Shown one piece after another: positions 10,488-21,664 of a stretch of 64,000 nt of DNA. How positions within the stretch are numbered: the stretch's first letter is position 1; every line of letters starts with the position of its first letter. This DNA comes from Sycobia sp. Sy_11. Lineage: Eukaryota; Arthropoda; Insecta; Hymenoptera; Epichrysomallidae. Below the pieces are notes generated by a model. It saw only the letters and a list, made by a program, of their open reading frames with translations. It did no database searches and was not told the DNA's origin. Position numbers and translations under genes: made by a program. The DNA lies in contig JACCIC010000207.1 of NCBI GenBank assembly GCA_018907035.1, positions 920,501 through 984,500 of the forward strand, in the 5' to 3' direction.

Positions 10488-12094
10488 ACTGGCGAGATGG
10501 GCCACACCGCTGCAAGCTTACAACATGTCGATCGTCCATCGGAAAGGCGCACTACACAAAGTGCCAGGCGCGCTCTCACGTCCACCTACCACTGACAAAT
10601 CATCAACAGCTACCACCATCGCTATGGAGCGGGACGGATGGTATGAAAATAAAATAAAAGAGATACAGAAATGCCCAGAAAAACATCCTCACTGGTGCAT
10701 CAGAAATGACATTCTATTCAAACACCGCCTGAAAGTCTACTCGGATATCCTATGTTCCGAAGAAGACAATTGGAAAATTGCCATCTCTTCCAAAGACCGG
10801 AAATGAATCATGTTCGAGTGTCATAAAACCCCGACATCCGGAAATTTCGGTGTTGAAAAGACGCTACGAAAGGTCTCCCGAGATTACTCGCCAGGAATGA
10901 GACGAGACGCCTATAGTTACGTAAAACAATACCCAGAGTGTCAGATATACAAAGTTTCCCAGAGGACACCAGCTAGCCTAATGAAGCACAGAAATATTGA
11001 AGGACCATGGACAAGCGTGGCTACTGACATAATGGTCCCATTCCCTGCCAGTAAAGGTCAAGACCGTTACCTGATAATCTTCGAGGACCTTTTCACTAAA
11101 TACGTGGAGTTTCGGCCACTGCGAAAGGCAACGGGCCAAGCGATACTGAAAGCGCTAGAAGAGCTCGTTATATTTAAATGGGGCTGCCCCAAGTTCCTAA
11201 TTTCAGACAATGGTACTGAGTTCGCCAATAAATTAGTAAGACAGCGGCTCAACGAACTTGGGATAACACATCAGCTCATAGCGTCATACCATGCACACGC
11301 GAATCCGGTAGAGCGGGTAAACCGCACCTTTAAGGGTATGATCTCCATCTTCGTAAAAGAAGATCACAAAGACTGGAACATACACCTACCGGAGTTGGCA
11401 TTCGCCATGAATGCATCGGTGCATGCGAGCACACAAGCTTCGCCAGTCTTCTTGAACTTCGGCAGAAATCCAAGAGAAATGCACACGTATAAAAATACCT
11501 GCTTAAACAATCAACCACGTCAGCCACTAACCACAACTGACTGGCTAGTTCGAGTAAAGAGATTATCTGTCATTCACGAACTAGTCAGGAAGAATCTTTG
11601 TGCAGCCAGCAACAAGCAGGCGCACTATTACAATAAACATAGACGAGAAGTATTGTTTGAGGAAAACGATATGGTTTGTAGACAAAACACCCCGAAAACA
11701 CGTCTTGTCTTCGGGGCCAGATAAATTTGCAGCCAAATTGGCGCCTAAATTTGTTGCACCATGCCGAATCGTGAGGAAAATGTCCCCTGTCGTCTTCGAG
11801 TTAAAAGACCTGGACGACAGGAAAAAAACCAAAGTACACGTTTCGGACATAAAGAAGTATTACCCCCCTAATAAACCTTCTCTTTTCCGAACAGATACCG
11901 CCAGCAGAAAAGAAGATGCTACGATACGTCGGACGAGGCAGAGGGCTTCGTCGGTCTATGTTGACCGAGTCACCACGTCGACCAGGGGACGCACTTACCC
12001 CCAATCTGAGGGGTTTAACACCCGACAACGCGACGATGCCGCTAGCCCCGCAAACGACCAATCAAGAGACGTAGAAGCATCAATACGACCCTGA
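10466..12094 (+). pseudogene. pol: Gypsy-1 RNase H end and integrase
   Basis: After the RNase H deletion the frame reads NPTGRLARWATPLQAYN and VHRKGALHKVPGALSR (end of RNase H). A nonsense codon at 10804-10806 precedes the integrase zinc domain (ECHKTPTSGNFGVEKTL to YPECQIYK). The DDE core is visible: TDIMVPFP, ISDNGTEF and NPVERVNRTF. A frameshift near 11690 moves the reading to the frame ending at 12094, with the C-terminal KFAAKLAPKFVAPCRI and VHVSDIKKYYP. All three catalytic acidic residues remain, but the gene has a stop and a frameshift. The tail after 11880 is Arg/Thr-rich. Confidence 0.88.
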
Positions 12095-12158
12095 CCACCA
12101 AGCTCAATCCCTAGACCTGGGTCAAGTCGCCCAAGCCCTGGACGACATAAATGAGACG

Positions 12159-12638
12159 GTGAACTTAATAGAGTTCAGCCCGGACTCGACCCAGGAAATA
12201 GAAATCGGGGAAGAAAAATCGCCAGGAACGATTAACGAAAGCTCGTTCGCGCTTTCGCTGCTAGACACGAGCATCCCATCAACCGATGATTCAATACTAT
12301 CCCGCCAGCCAACCCCTACCCCCATCAGCGTAGAGGAGATAGGAGACGCCCTGCCCATAGGGGGCGATCGTCCGGAAAGACATAAAACTACCGCAGCAAC
12401 ATCAGAGGACGAGATAGAGGAGTTAGCTGAAGACAAGCACGTAGAAACGCAGGAACTGGACAGTTCGCAAAGACAGAAAACTACTGCACCACCGCAAAAA
12501 CAGGAGCTCAGACGTCCACAGGGACGCGAGCCAACGCGAGCGCAGGAAAGCGAGAAACTTGAACAGGTCAATGAGGCAGCAACATCAACACTAGAAGGGG
12601 ATAATAACGAACAAGTCGAAGACCATTTTCCGCAATGA
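12159..12638 (+). CDS. Gypsy-1 downstream ORF, acidic part (function unknown)
   Basis: A frame of about 159 residues lies just beyond the integrase and is Glu/Asp/Ser/Thr/Gln-rich, with repeated PTPTPISVEE-like and EDEIEELAEDK stretches. No known domain, signal peptide or membrane segment is visible, so an envelope glycoprotein is unlikely. It is in the same frame as 12705-13349 but separated from it by several stops. It may be the N-terminal half of an extra ORF that ends in zinc knuckles at 13.47-13.56 kb, or a displaced gag-like segment. Confidence 0.45.
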   Translation: MNLIEFSPDSTQEIEIGEEKSPGTINESSFALSLLDTSIPSTDDSILSRQPTPTPISVEEIGDALPIGGDRPERHKTTAATSEDEIEELAEDKHVETQELDSSQRQKTTAPPQKQELRRPQGREPTRAQESEKLEQVNEAATSTLEGDNNEQVEDHFPQ

Positions 12639-12704
12639 CAGTAAACTAGAAAAGAGAAGGAAACAGACTAGATTTATCATCCATTTTTCGGGAGGTACGA
12701 GGAC

Positions 12705-13606
12705 TTGGGTCACCCTACCAATACGATCGCAGTAGGGTATAAGTCCGACAGCGATGCATCTCACAGGACAGGACCACTAGAAGCGTCCCGCAGACGAATA
12801 GTGGTCGACAGAACCCCGGAAGACGCCATCCCGTATAGATCGAGGTGTCAGATTCGATCTATTAGCTCCTTATCGTACCGGCCAGGCCCGAGATTTCATA
12901 GAAAAAAAGAAAACAGGCAACCAACGAAAGTCGGAATACCAGAATCCATAGTCTATGTTAGTACTCCGGAGGACAGCGACGTACGCCTGCACCGTGGCGA
13001 TCGATGCGCATTTATGCAAAAATTCGGCAAATGCAGCAAACGCGCCATATACCCGGAAAACAAAGACATAGATGGGCTAGGTAAAATAATAATGCCGACG
13101 GTATATAAAGAGAGCCTTGGTCCCTATGAAGAAAGCACCTGCGCCGGTGATAAGTTCCCAATACCCAGTCCGCGTCCAGAAAAATCAACCCCTTGCCACG
13201 ATGACGATTGGAGATTGAACACCAAAAAGAAATTCAACCCTTTTGCGATACCGCAACTCCTAGCCCCGCCGCCAGCCTTTGCGAGCCTCTTGCCCAGCAA
13301 ACAACGACGGAGGATTCTGCCACAGGATCCCAGGGTATCCCATCGCTGATGTCACTGAAAGTTACGCCCCCCGAAAACTTCACACCCCCCAAGTGCCCAC
13401 ATCCATCATATCCAGCCAGGCCGCTCCAGCAGGCTGGGATACCGGATGTTTGTTGGAATTGCGACGAGAGCGTGCATAGATACTCTAACTGCCCCAAGCC
13501 ACAAAGCATCAAGTTCTGCTACCGCTGCGGCAGTAGGACACAAGAAGTGCTTACGTGTACATTTTCCCACGTGACACCACCCGCTGCCGCCTCAGAGACA
13601 GTCTAG
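12705..13606 (+). pseudogene. Gypsy-1 downstream ORF with a second zinc-knuckle pair
   Basis: Frame 12705-13349 has a basic region and DRCAFMQKFGKCSKRAIY. A frameshift around 13210-13340 leads to the frame ending at 13606. That frame carries CWNCDESVHRYSNC (perfect CX2CX4HX4C), then FCYRCGSRTQEVLTC, where Gln replaces the His. Spacing and context copy the gag knuckle pair at 8737, including CW-x-C and FCY-x-CG. A nucleocapsid-like domain downstream of integrase is unusual. It is either an accessory protein or a gag fragment from a second, fused copy. No protease motif follows it. Confidence 0.6.
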
Positions 13607-14384
13607 CACAGCCTAGAACTGTCGCCACGTGAAGGGGAGAAGACGACGCGGCAGACGTCCATTAACGGGGCAGAGGAAGATAAGGCGCGTGATCAGACTG
13701 AGCCTAAAACACCCCTGAGAAGCCGACAATCGCGCCAGCCAAGGCGCAAGAGACTGTGGGTCAGGCCCTGCAGGAGGTTGTAGGAGTGTTCGGCCATAAC
13801 GCACAGTAGGTAACGATCATCATGCCAGATGCGTCAATATATATAACGAAGTAGATGGCCCTTGATACCATTCAGCCCCCTAGTAGAGCAAATACCGCAG
13901 CTACCCTTTCATGTCCCCTATACCGCGATACCAGCAATACAGTGCATCATTCAGGCATCAAAATCGCGACGAAGTAGGTCATGATACGGGAAACCGCGAT
14001 GAGTAAGAAAACTGAGCACACGCGAGCGCGGCAATACGCCGATGGCACAAGGTTGGAAGACGAGTAGTACCACTAGAAAAAGAGAGCACACATTGGCTCC
14101 TCGAAAACAGAGCGCTACTTGCCGGGTCCCCCAACGCTGCCCATCAACAGCTGAGAGGCTACACTAAAAATGTTAACGTCATTTTCAGCCAACCACATCG
14201 TAGCAGGAACCAGCGCAGCGTGAATTGTTCCAGAGCAATACCAACACGAAGAAGACACCGTCATAGAGGGCAGACAGTTCGAGCCCCACATCAAACAAAA
14301 AGATATTAGCCATAAGTTGATAAGATCACCCGTATAAATGCGTAGATTAGATAGGTTAGCAGTTAGTTTGTACCATTAGGAGTA
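13607..14384 (+). other. Gypsy-1 3' region, GC-rich, no clear ORF
   Basis: The sequence remains GC-richer than the flanks until about 14330, so it still belongs to the element, but all frames are broken. No env-like membrane segment was recognised. Confidence 0.5.
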
Positions 14385-14930
14385 ACGCCGTACAAACGGC
14401 GATTTCAACTTTTGTTTATTCCATATTCTTTATAAATGGCGACTTTTTAATTATTTTCTGTAGACGTTAGGATTAGTTATAGTATAGAGATTTTAGGTTA
14501 CCTACAAATAGCGACATTTCAATTATTTTCTTTAGATATTAGGATTAGTTATAATACATAAGCATGTAGCTGTAATTTTATTTGCCCTAGATATTAGGAG
14601 TAATTTTAGTCTATAGATTGAACCCAAAGATGTAATTTTGTTCCTTGTTTTCGTTTGTTTACCCCAGCCGATTAAACATACAAATGGCGCAGATGCATTT
14701 ACAAATATAAATATAAATGGCCCCAGAGATTATATAAATGGCGCGCTTTATTTTCTTTTATTAAATGATATTCGATTTTTTTTATATACAAATGGCCCCA
14801 GAAATAATCTATAAATGGCGCGTATGATTTTTGTTGCCTATGTACTACAAATGGCCTGCAAATGACCTCCGAAAGGAATTTATAAATGGCGTGTATGATT
14901 TTATTTTTTGCAAGTAAAATAAGAATTCCC
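14385..14930 (+). promoter_or_regulatory. Cluster of about ten AAATGGC boxes in Gypsy-1 3' UTR
   Basis: The motif TA(T/C)AAATGGC followed by G or C recurs near 14434, 14681, 14708, 14732, 14791, 14813, 14850 and 14882, with variants near 14394, 14505 and 14862. Spacing is irregular (about 20-170 bases), so it is not a simple tandem repeat. ATGGC is the complement of GCCAT, the core bound by YY1/Pleiohomeotic proteins. A regulatory role is inference only. Confidence 0.45.
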
Positions 14931-15183
14931 TTTAGTATTATATAGAATCATTACCGAGCGACGACGACTATGCGAGACCCTCTATAGCCACACACAAAGT
15001 TAGGTTTCTTTATTTTTTTCTCTTTTTACAAGGCGAAGCCCATACAGTTTTTATCTTATTCCAAGCGATCCCGATCCCCAAATAACCATTACCATACCTA
15101 AGTTCTTATCCCCATCTCCATCAAGACCTCCACCGTAAGATCCGGCGCAGAAACATGAACGGATGCGCCTCTCACGTCGGTTT

Positions 15184-15194
15184 GGAAGGGGGAG
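15184..15194 (+). other. Polypurine tract of Gypsy-1
   Basis: GGAAGGGGGAG lies two bases before the LTR start TGTAACC at 15197, the expected place and composition for the plus-strand DNA primer of an LTR retrotransposon. Confidence 0.85.
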
Positions 15195-15196
15195 TT

Positions 15197-15961
15197 TGTA
15201 ACCGGCTAAATTTGCCGGTTCTCGCTTCCCCCGCGTCTCGGTGAAAACCGAATGTTCGCGCGCGACAGTGAAAACGAGCGAAGCGCGAGCCACAAGAGTG
15301 CACGACCGTCGCGAAGGAGGAAGTACAATGAGAAGAAGCTCTTTACCGCCCAGCTACCGAAGCGAGAGCACGGAAAAATCTAGAGGAAGAGAGCTCGTGC
15401 TTGAATTGTGCGATCCCCCGTGCTTGAACGAAGCGAGAAAGAAGGAAGGAAGGAAGGAAGCTATCTGAAAGATAAAAAGAGCTACAGTAAAAGAGAGAGA
15501 AGGAAGGAAGGACGAAAGAGAATACCACCCCGCAACGAGAGGAAGAAACGGCGGAGCGTCGTCCCGGCAAGTACCCTCTGTTCTATTACATGTGAAAGAG
15601 TGCGCGTCCCCGAGACTAGGCGTGCCATGGTTGTACGGCCGCTCCGCGTCCCCGCCAGCTAGATGCTACGCACCGCGTTAATCCCCCATCCCACTCCCTG
15701 CCGTTCGATATTTCCCCGCGCCCGCGGAATCCGCTCCCTTTGTAAAAGGTCGTCGCCGCGCACACTGAGTTTGTATATATATTTCATTACCGAAATTGTA
15801 TTGTAAAGAATGCGTAATAAATAAATGTGCATTGATTCCATACGCTTGTCTCGCGTTATTTCGCATTCCCTCATTCCCCCGTTTGAGGTCCAGCGCAGCC
15901 GGCAAGCAACGCACAACGACCAAGTAAGGAAAACGTAACCGCGCATAGGTATGCGGTTATA
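15197..15961 (+). mobile_element. Gypsy-1 3' LTR
   Basis: It begins TGTAACCGG directly after the polypurine tract and ends near 15961 with GCGGTTATA, a near inverted match to the start. A (TA)n tract follows. Near its left end AACCGGC and GCCGGTT form a 7-bp inverted repeat. An AATAAA signal occurs near 15818-15825. It shares most of its length with 2690-3400, with indels. Open frames across it in both strands are low-complexity and not supported as genes. Confidence 0.85.
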
Positions 15962-15998
15962 ATATATATATATTATAATATATATATATTATAATATA

Positions 15999-16082
<84 letters not shown>
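15962..16082. repeat. (TA)n microsatellite
   Basis: Long imperfect TA array starting exactly where the Gypsy-1 3' LTR ends. Confidence 0.95.
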
Positions 16083-16085
<3 letters not shown>

Positions 16086-17119
16086 AACTACAGGGTAAAT
16101 AATTGCAGATATATTAAAAAATTATACTTTATTTATGGAATAACGGTTTATACTTCGAGCTCTCTGTAAGGTGATTCAAAAGGTACTGACTGACTATCGT
16201 ACGATTGTACGCTCCCTCTAATAGTCATGTAGGCTCCGCCTTTCTCCTCTTTAGCAAGATTTAAACATCAAATAAAATCCCATCCCTATATCATAGGAGC
16301 TAATAGCAGTCGGGAAAAACAAAGACAGCCACACAACCAATGAAATTAGTCTAATATTATCGCCCTAAAATTGCGTATGTCGCAGTGGGTCTAAAGGAAT
16401 GCGCTCTCTTTTGTGTTTTGCAGCGTAAAAGGGCGCGCTTTTCCCCATAGGCAGCTCGATAATGCGCTTTTCCATACTGGCTACAAAAACAAACGCGCTA
16501 TTCTGCGTTTGTGGATTAAAATCTGACGTGCGACTTTTACGAAGCACGTTTCTTGGTTTTTCTGGTTCTTTCCTTTAATAACAGAACATAAAGATGTTTT
16601 GTTGTTACGCACACGCCCGTTGCCTTCCAGGATTGGCATAAGTGCGGCCCCAGGTAACCATTTCGGTATTCCTGTGTACGTGGGACCCCTATATTCAACG
16701 GAGATAGATTCTCCCAGGTGGAATCTAAATGCTACCTCAGGTCGACGGTAGCATCGACCCTAGACGAGGAGCCTAAAAGGACCTTAGATTGATTCAACTC
16801 AACTCTAGCCCGGGGTAAAGCAACGTGCAGATCAACTAAATTTACCCCTTTTATCACTTTAAATTCCCTGTTAAATGCTTATATTAAGCTCTCGATTATT
16901 ATGATACATTAAGCTCTGATTTCAAATTTATTTTTAACTTTAATTTATTCACTTTCTTTATATCATATAAGAAATTTGACATATATATACTATAACGAAT
17001 AACTACACATATAATACATATATAACTAAAACGAAACACATTTCGTGTTTAATTAAATAATTATCGAAAAATAAATCACTTATAATAATTATACTTATCA
17101 ATTACATAACATAATCGCA
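16083..17119 (-). other. Possible LTR or UTR of the BEL/Pao fragment
   Basis: 16120-16870 is clearly GC-richer than its surroundings and lies on the 3' side of the minus-strand BEL fragment, so it may be its 3' LTR. No second copy was found in the window and no TG...CA ends could be fixed. 16870-17119 is plain AT-rich DNA. Confidence 0.3.
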
Positions 17120-17718
17120 AAATCCAACTCTATTCTCAACAATTCTGCCCCTCTGTATAAAATTATGGATTTTGTACATCTTCAGTGCTAAACAATTGTA
17201 TTAACTTGTGCGCCTGTCTTGTGAATCACCTTTCTTTGTATGCACTTTAGCTAGTCGAGCCGTTCCTTCAATATCTGGGTATACGTCAATATAATGGTCC
17301 CATTTTTCTATTCATATCTTTGGGCTTGGAAGTCAATTATTAGTACGAAATCTACAATTTTTAACGTTTCTGTTTGACGCGTCCACTTCGGAGGTGATAT
17401 GAGACTAGGCAAGAATTCGCGAAGCCAACGTCGTCAAAATGCATCCGTGAAATGTTGCGCAAGCTGTCACTGTTTTCGTGTATTTAATACTGATTTATCA
17501 GCTCCGCCTAACTTGATATCTCCTGAGGACGTACCTATGAGAAAATGATTGGCGTGAATGCCTCATGATCGTTTAGGTCATTGGTACATGGATGAGAGGA
17601 CGAGAGTTAATCGAGTGCTTTCTTTCTGCAAGTACGGTAAGTAAAATTTCTTCAGCTGGTGTGCGCTCATTTAAAATGGCGTCAAGTGCTTCTTTTACTG
17701 TCTTTATCATCCTTTCAT
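17120..17718 (-). pseudogene. pol: BEL/Pao integrase end plus DUF5641-like domain
   Basis: Minus-strand frames give MIKTVKEALDAILNERTPAE, ILLTVLAERKHSINSRPL and EAFTPIIFS, the C-terminal part of a BEL-type integrase core. Frameshifts and stops follow, then segments like SGRVKQKR, NRKMGPLY and HKLIQLFSTEDVQNP, fitting the small domain that ends BEL polyproteins. The sequence differs from BEL-1 at 44-50 kb, so it is another family. It is heavily decayed, and nothing upstream of the integrase remains. Confidence 0.7.
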
Positions 17719-18595
17719 TTATTTATTCTGTTTATTTTTCTGTTTTAGTTAATAAAATAAACTTTTGACAAAAACTGTATTCCGATCTGAATTCTGAACT
17801 TTCAACGCATTCGTACTCTAACATTTACATATTCTTGACTATAGAAAAATTAATTTCAATCTGTCTCTAATAGGTTAATTAATAATAATAATCAGAATAA
17901 TAAGTCTCATTATTCAAGAAAAAGTAGAAGCTGTGAATAGGATATTCTACACTAAAAAAGACAATTTTTATATTCAAAATGCGAAGTTAAATTTATTATA
18001 ATTAAATTATATGGCATAAACTCCACTCAAGTGAGTGGAGGAAAAACCGTAAATAAATATAGTTAGCCAGTAATAGTTTAAATGATCATTTAAATTTAAA
18101 GTATCTTAGAACTAAATCTTATCACTAATAACCTAAATCGAATTCTACTTGAATAAATCTCTATACCAGCCTCATTAGGCTGTAGAATACTGAATATCGG
18201 CACCATTGGCCAAAAATAATCAAGTTCGGGGCCCTCACCTCCGTAATCGAGGTGATGAGTCTTTGGCGACTCCACACAAAATTCCTTCACTTTAGAAACC
18301 ACAGTCGGGGCATTCGTGTCCTTACTTGAAGTGGTGAGTTACAAACGATTCCGCAACACACCTTCAGCTCTAATAAATAGACGATCAAGAGGTACGTCGA
18401 CCTTTTACACAAACGAAAAGGCACTTTTCTCTCTAACGGCTTGCTCTCGAATGAACCCGGAGAATACTAAAAGTGTTACATTGCACCGACAATCCTATCG
18501 CATTATAGTGCCTAGGGCAAGAAAAGATCAGAGCCGTTGAATATTGTATGTTGAACTATAAATGCACATAATATAACTCATAATACAATATAGAT

Positions 18596-18600
<5 letters not shown>
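17719..18600. other. AT-rich intron with a short hairpin
   Basis: CTCCACTCA and TGAGTGGAG flank AG near 18020, a 9-bp hairpin of unknown meaning. Short frames around 18096-18540 show no recognisable protein. Confidence 0.4.
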
Positions 18601-18648
<48 letters not shown>

Positions 18649-18710
18649 CACACGTACATATATATATAGAAATATATACATACACATACATATATACATA
18701 TACAGTATAA
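18597..18710. repeat. (CA)n/(TA)n/(CATA)n microsatellite
   Basis: Compound dinucleotide and tetranucleotide repeat. Confidence 0.9.
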
Positions 18711-19159
18711 CTAACGTGAACACAATCCTTTCTTTAAATTAAAAATAATTGAATGTAATCGTGAAATTTCATTCTATTATTAGCTTGGGCTATAAATTTT
18801 TTTAAGATTCGCATATTTCCGTATAATTGACTGAGATGTAGAAATAATCCAAACCTTACTTATTCGGAGATACTTATTTTTAATGTCTCTTTTCAAAATC
18901 AGCCCAATGTGCTGATTAAAAATCCAATTAATACCAAAGAAATCTATTTAATACATACAATATTTTTTTTAATACATATAAGATTGTTTTCATTTAGAAT
19001 TTATAAGATTGCTAGAAACATAGAATCACATTTGCATATTTAATATTAAAAAAAAATATAACTTATGCAAAATTGAATAATGTGAATATATTCTACATAT
19101 ACGAATTCTTTAAATAATTTTCAAATATTATATATAGTAAAATTCCCTCTTGAATTCTT

Positions 19160-19330
19160 TCAGCGACACGTGGACGACCATTTCTACCCACTAAACTCGA
19201 AATTTCGCATATATTTCGTCTCAAAAATCTTGGACATCGGTTTCTGTCGTATGCACACTAAACTCCCCGTGGCAGTCGTCCCTTGATACGTAGATATCAT
19301 ATTATAGCGTTCGGCCATGGAACACTACTG
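19160..19330 (+). repeat. Degenerate ~60-bp satellite monomers
   Basis: Blocks such as GGACATCGGTTTCTGTCGT and AAACTCCCCGTGGCAGTCGT match the monomer of the arrays at 33.6-34.0 and 60.3-61.0 kb. About two to three diverged units are present. Confidence 0.6.
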
Positions 19331-19689
19331 GAAAAATTGCCAAAATATTTCGACATCAGTTTCTAATATACAAACACAAAATTCTCTGAATAAGTTACTA
19401 TTAGTCCCGAGCCTCTTAGATATTATAATCTACAGTGCGAGTACAAAACTTATCAATGAAGTTCTCCCAAGATACCAGGATATCTTTATTCACAAGATGC
19501 GTGAACCTCGTTTTATCAATGCGTCCGTATACCCAAGCAGTTACGCGAGCATTCACAATGGAAAGGAAAAATAATAACAACTCTCTTCGTTTGATCTTCT
19601 TTTTCCTTGCTTACAAGCAATGACTTCTTTTAGCCCTGATTGATTGACGTACATTAGCCCGTAGAACAAAAACTATTCACAATTGACCT

Positions 19690-19728
19690 AATGAATATAA
19701 TATATATATATATAATATGTATTATAAT

Positions 19729-19764
<36 letters not shown>

Positions 19765-19802
19765 ATATTTACCTAGTAAATATAATATATATATATATAT
19801 AT
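19690..19802. repeat. (TA)n microsatellite
   Basis: Interrupted TA array ending at the left boundary of the Gypsy-2 LTR. Confidence 0.95.
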
Positions 19803-20011
19803 GTATAGGGCAGGGACGGGAAAGGGGAGAACGCGACGAGTAATAGTCCTAATGCGGAACGATCGCGCGCGCGGCCGTATAGCGATTGCGTGCGCTTATG
19901 TCCTGACGCGCACTTCACATATTAATATTAATAGAAGACTACTTACCGCTCAGTCCTAGATGAAAAAGCTTCCTCCCGTCCTGGACTACCACTCGTTCCC
20001 TGGCTTTGGGC

Positions 20012-20075
<64 letters not shown>

Positions 20076-20160
20076 TCTCTCTCTCTCTATCTCTTTCTAT
20101 CGGTTTCGGAGCTAATGCTCGGACGACCGAGAAGACGATCGCACAGTCCCTCAATATAAT
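19803..20160 (-). mobile_element. Gypsy-2 LTR (3' end of the minus-oriented element)
   Basis: GC-rich block containing a long (CT)n run at about 20017-20095. Segments on both sides of the CT run match 34262-34545, for example GACGCGCACTTCAC, and GTTTCGGAGCTAAT on the right. The second LTR expected near 23.8 kb was not found, so the element is truncated at its 5' end. Confidence 0.65.
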
Positions 20161-20256
20161 TCAGGGTGTTTTTGGATTTCGGCACAGTTTTACTGGTACC
20201 AGTCGTCCAGGGGTTGTGAGGATGGCGGTAGAGGACTGGGGGTGTTGAGGGGGTCT

Positions 20257-21664
20257 TCATAGGGCGTCTGGCACGTGGTGAAGTGGTTCCTTTCTGTGGA
20301 CGATTTCCATGTTGTAAACCTGGAGTGCTGTTGCCCACCTAGCTAGGCGTCCTGTTGGGTCCTTTAATGTGTGCAACCACTTGACGCTGCTGTGGTCCGT
20401 TATCACAGTGAACTTCTCACCGAGTAGGTATCCACGGAACTTCTCTACTGCCCGTAGGACGGCTAAGCACTCCTTTTCGGTGACGGTATAATTCCCATCA
20501 GCTGGTGTCAACGTCCTGCTTGCGTACGCAATCGGGTGCTCTTCGCCGTGGTGCTGTTGGCTTAGCACCGCGCCTAGGGCGTAATTGCTCGCATCGGTTT
20601 GCAAGACGTATGGTTTGTTCTGCACGGGGCGCGGTAGCACAAGCGCCTGGGTCAACAGGATTCTGAGCTTATCGAAAGCTTCCTGTTGTGCTGATCCTCA
20701 GTGCAACTGGATGTTTTTCTTTAATAGTTTTAAGAGCTGCAGCTTTATTTCCGCTAAGTCCTTTATGAACCTAGCGTACCACCCAAACATGCCTAGGAAG
20801 GCCCTCAATTGTCTCAGGTTGGTAAGCCTTGGATATTCGCTCACTGGGCGAATTTTGTCGGGGTCAGCGTGCAGACCGTCTACATCTACGATGTATCCAA
20901 GGTACTTGACGTCCGGGCAGCAAACCTCGGATTTCTCTATAAGCCTGACTGAGATCTATTTTAGTCAGATACCGCGCGTCACATAAATTATCCAGCAGGC
21001 CATCCATATGCGGAAGAGAATATGCGTCTTTTTTAGTGGTGGCGTTGACTGCCCGGTAGTCAATGCAAATGCAAAACCTTATTTTTCCGTCGTTTTTAGG
21101 GACTATTACCGGGCAGCTGCTCCACGAGCTTTCTGATGGCTCTATGATACCCTCCTCGAGCAGTCGATCGATTTCTGCATGTGCCTGCTGAAGGAGTTTG
21201 TCCGGTATTCATTGGAGACGCTGCTTTATGGAACGGTGCCCTTTGGTGTCAATGAAATGGGGCTGCATGCCTGCTAATTTCCACGTTCCTGTATTTTCCG
21301 GTATTAAGTACCGTAGCACTCGGTCCAGTTCTCTTTTGTCCTCTTCTTTTAATTGGACTACCCCGTTGACGGCTGCGATAGCCGCAATAGCTTCTGGTGA
21401 GTCACGATGTTGTGTGACGAAGGGCCTGATGATATTCTTCAGCGTGTACCACTTAGCGTCCGCGAAATTAATAGTCATTTTTATTAACGTAATTATGTCC
21501 ATGCCAAGTATCATGGCGTATTTCGAGGATGCTGATACCTTGAAGCAGGCTTTCAGTTGTTGGTAGTCTATTGTTAATAACAAATCGACCTCAACTTCGT
21601 CAGGACTTACGTTGCCGTCCGGCATCTGCATAAATGAGCGTACTGGTATTATTGCCGATTTCAC
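20257..21664 (-). pseudogene. pol: Gypsy-2 protease end, deleted RT, and RNase H
   Basis: Minus-strand frame 21664-21209 covers the protease end and pol linker (MILGMDIITLIKMTINFADA). RT begins before 20990 with RYLTKIDLSQAY, then jumps near 20940 straight to SEVCCPDVKYLGYIV. By comparison with Gypsy-1, about 95 residues are missing, including the catalytic YxDD. RNase H (20655-20257) is intact in frame: LQTDASNYALGAVLSQ, TVTEKECLAVL, VITDHSSVKWL and VHRKEPLHHVPDAL. Integrase is wholly absent; RNase H runs almost directly into LTR-like sequence. Confidence 0.85.

Noticed and set aside
12159..13606. Envelope gene for Gypsy-1
   Set aside because: No signal peptide, membrane anchor or furin-like site is visible; the region has zinc knuckles and acidic low-complexity sequence instead.
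15241..15946. Several ORFs in the Gypsy-1 3' LTR
   Set aside because: Same reason; they are LTR sequence shared with 2690-3400.
18096..18540. Overlapping 68- and 74-codon ORFs as exons
   Set aside because: No splice sites in matching phase and no recognisable protein.
20006..20248. Ser/Leu repeat ORF
   Set aside because: Translation of the (CT)n run in the Gypsy-2 LTR.
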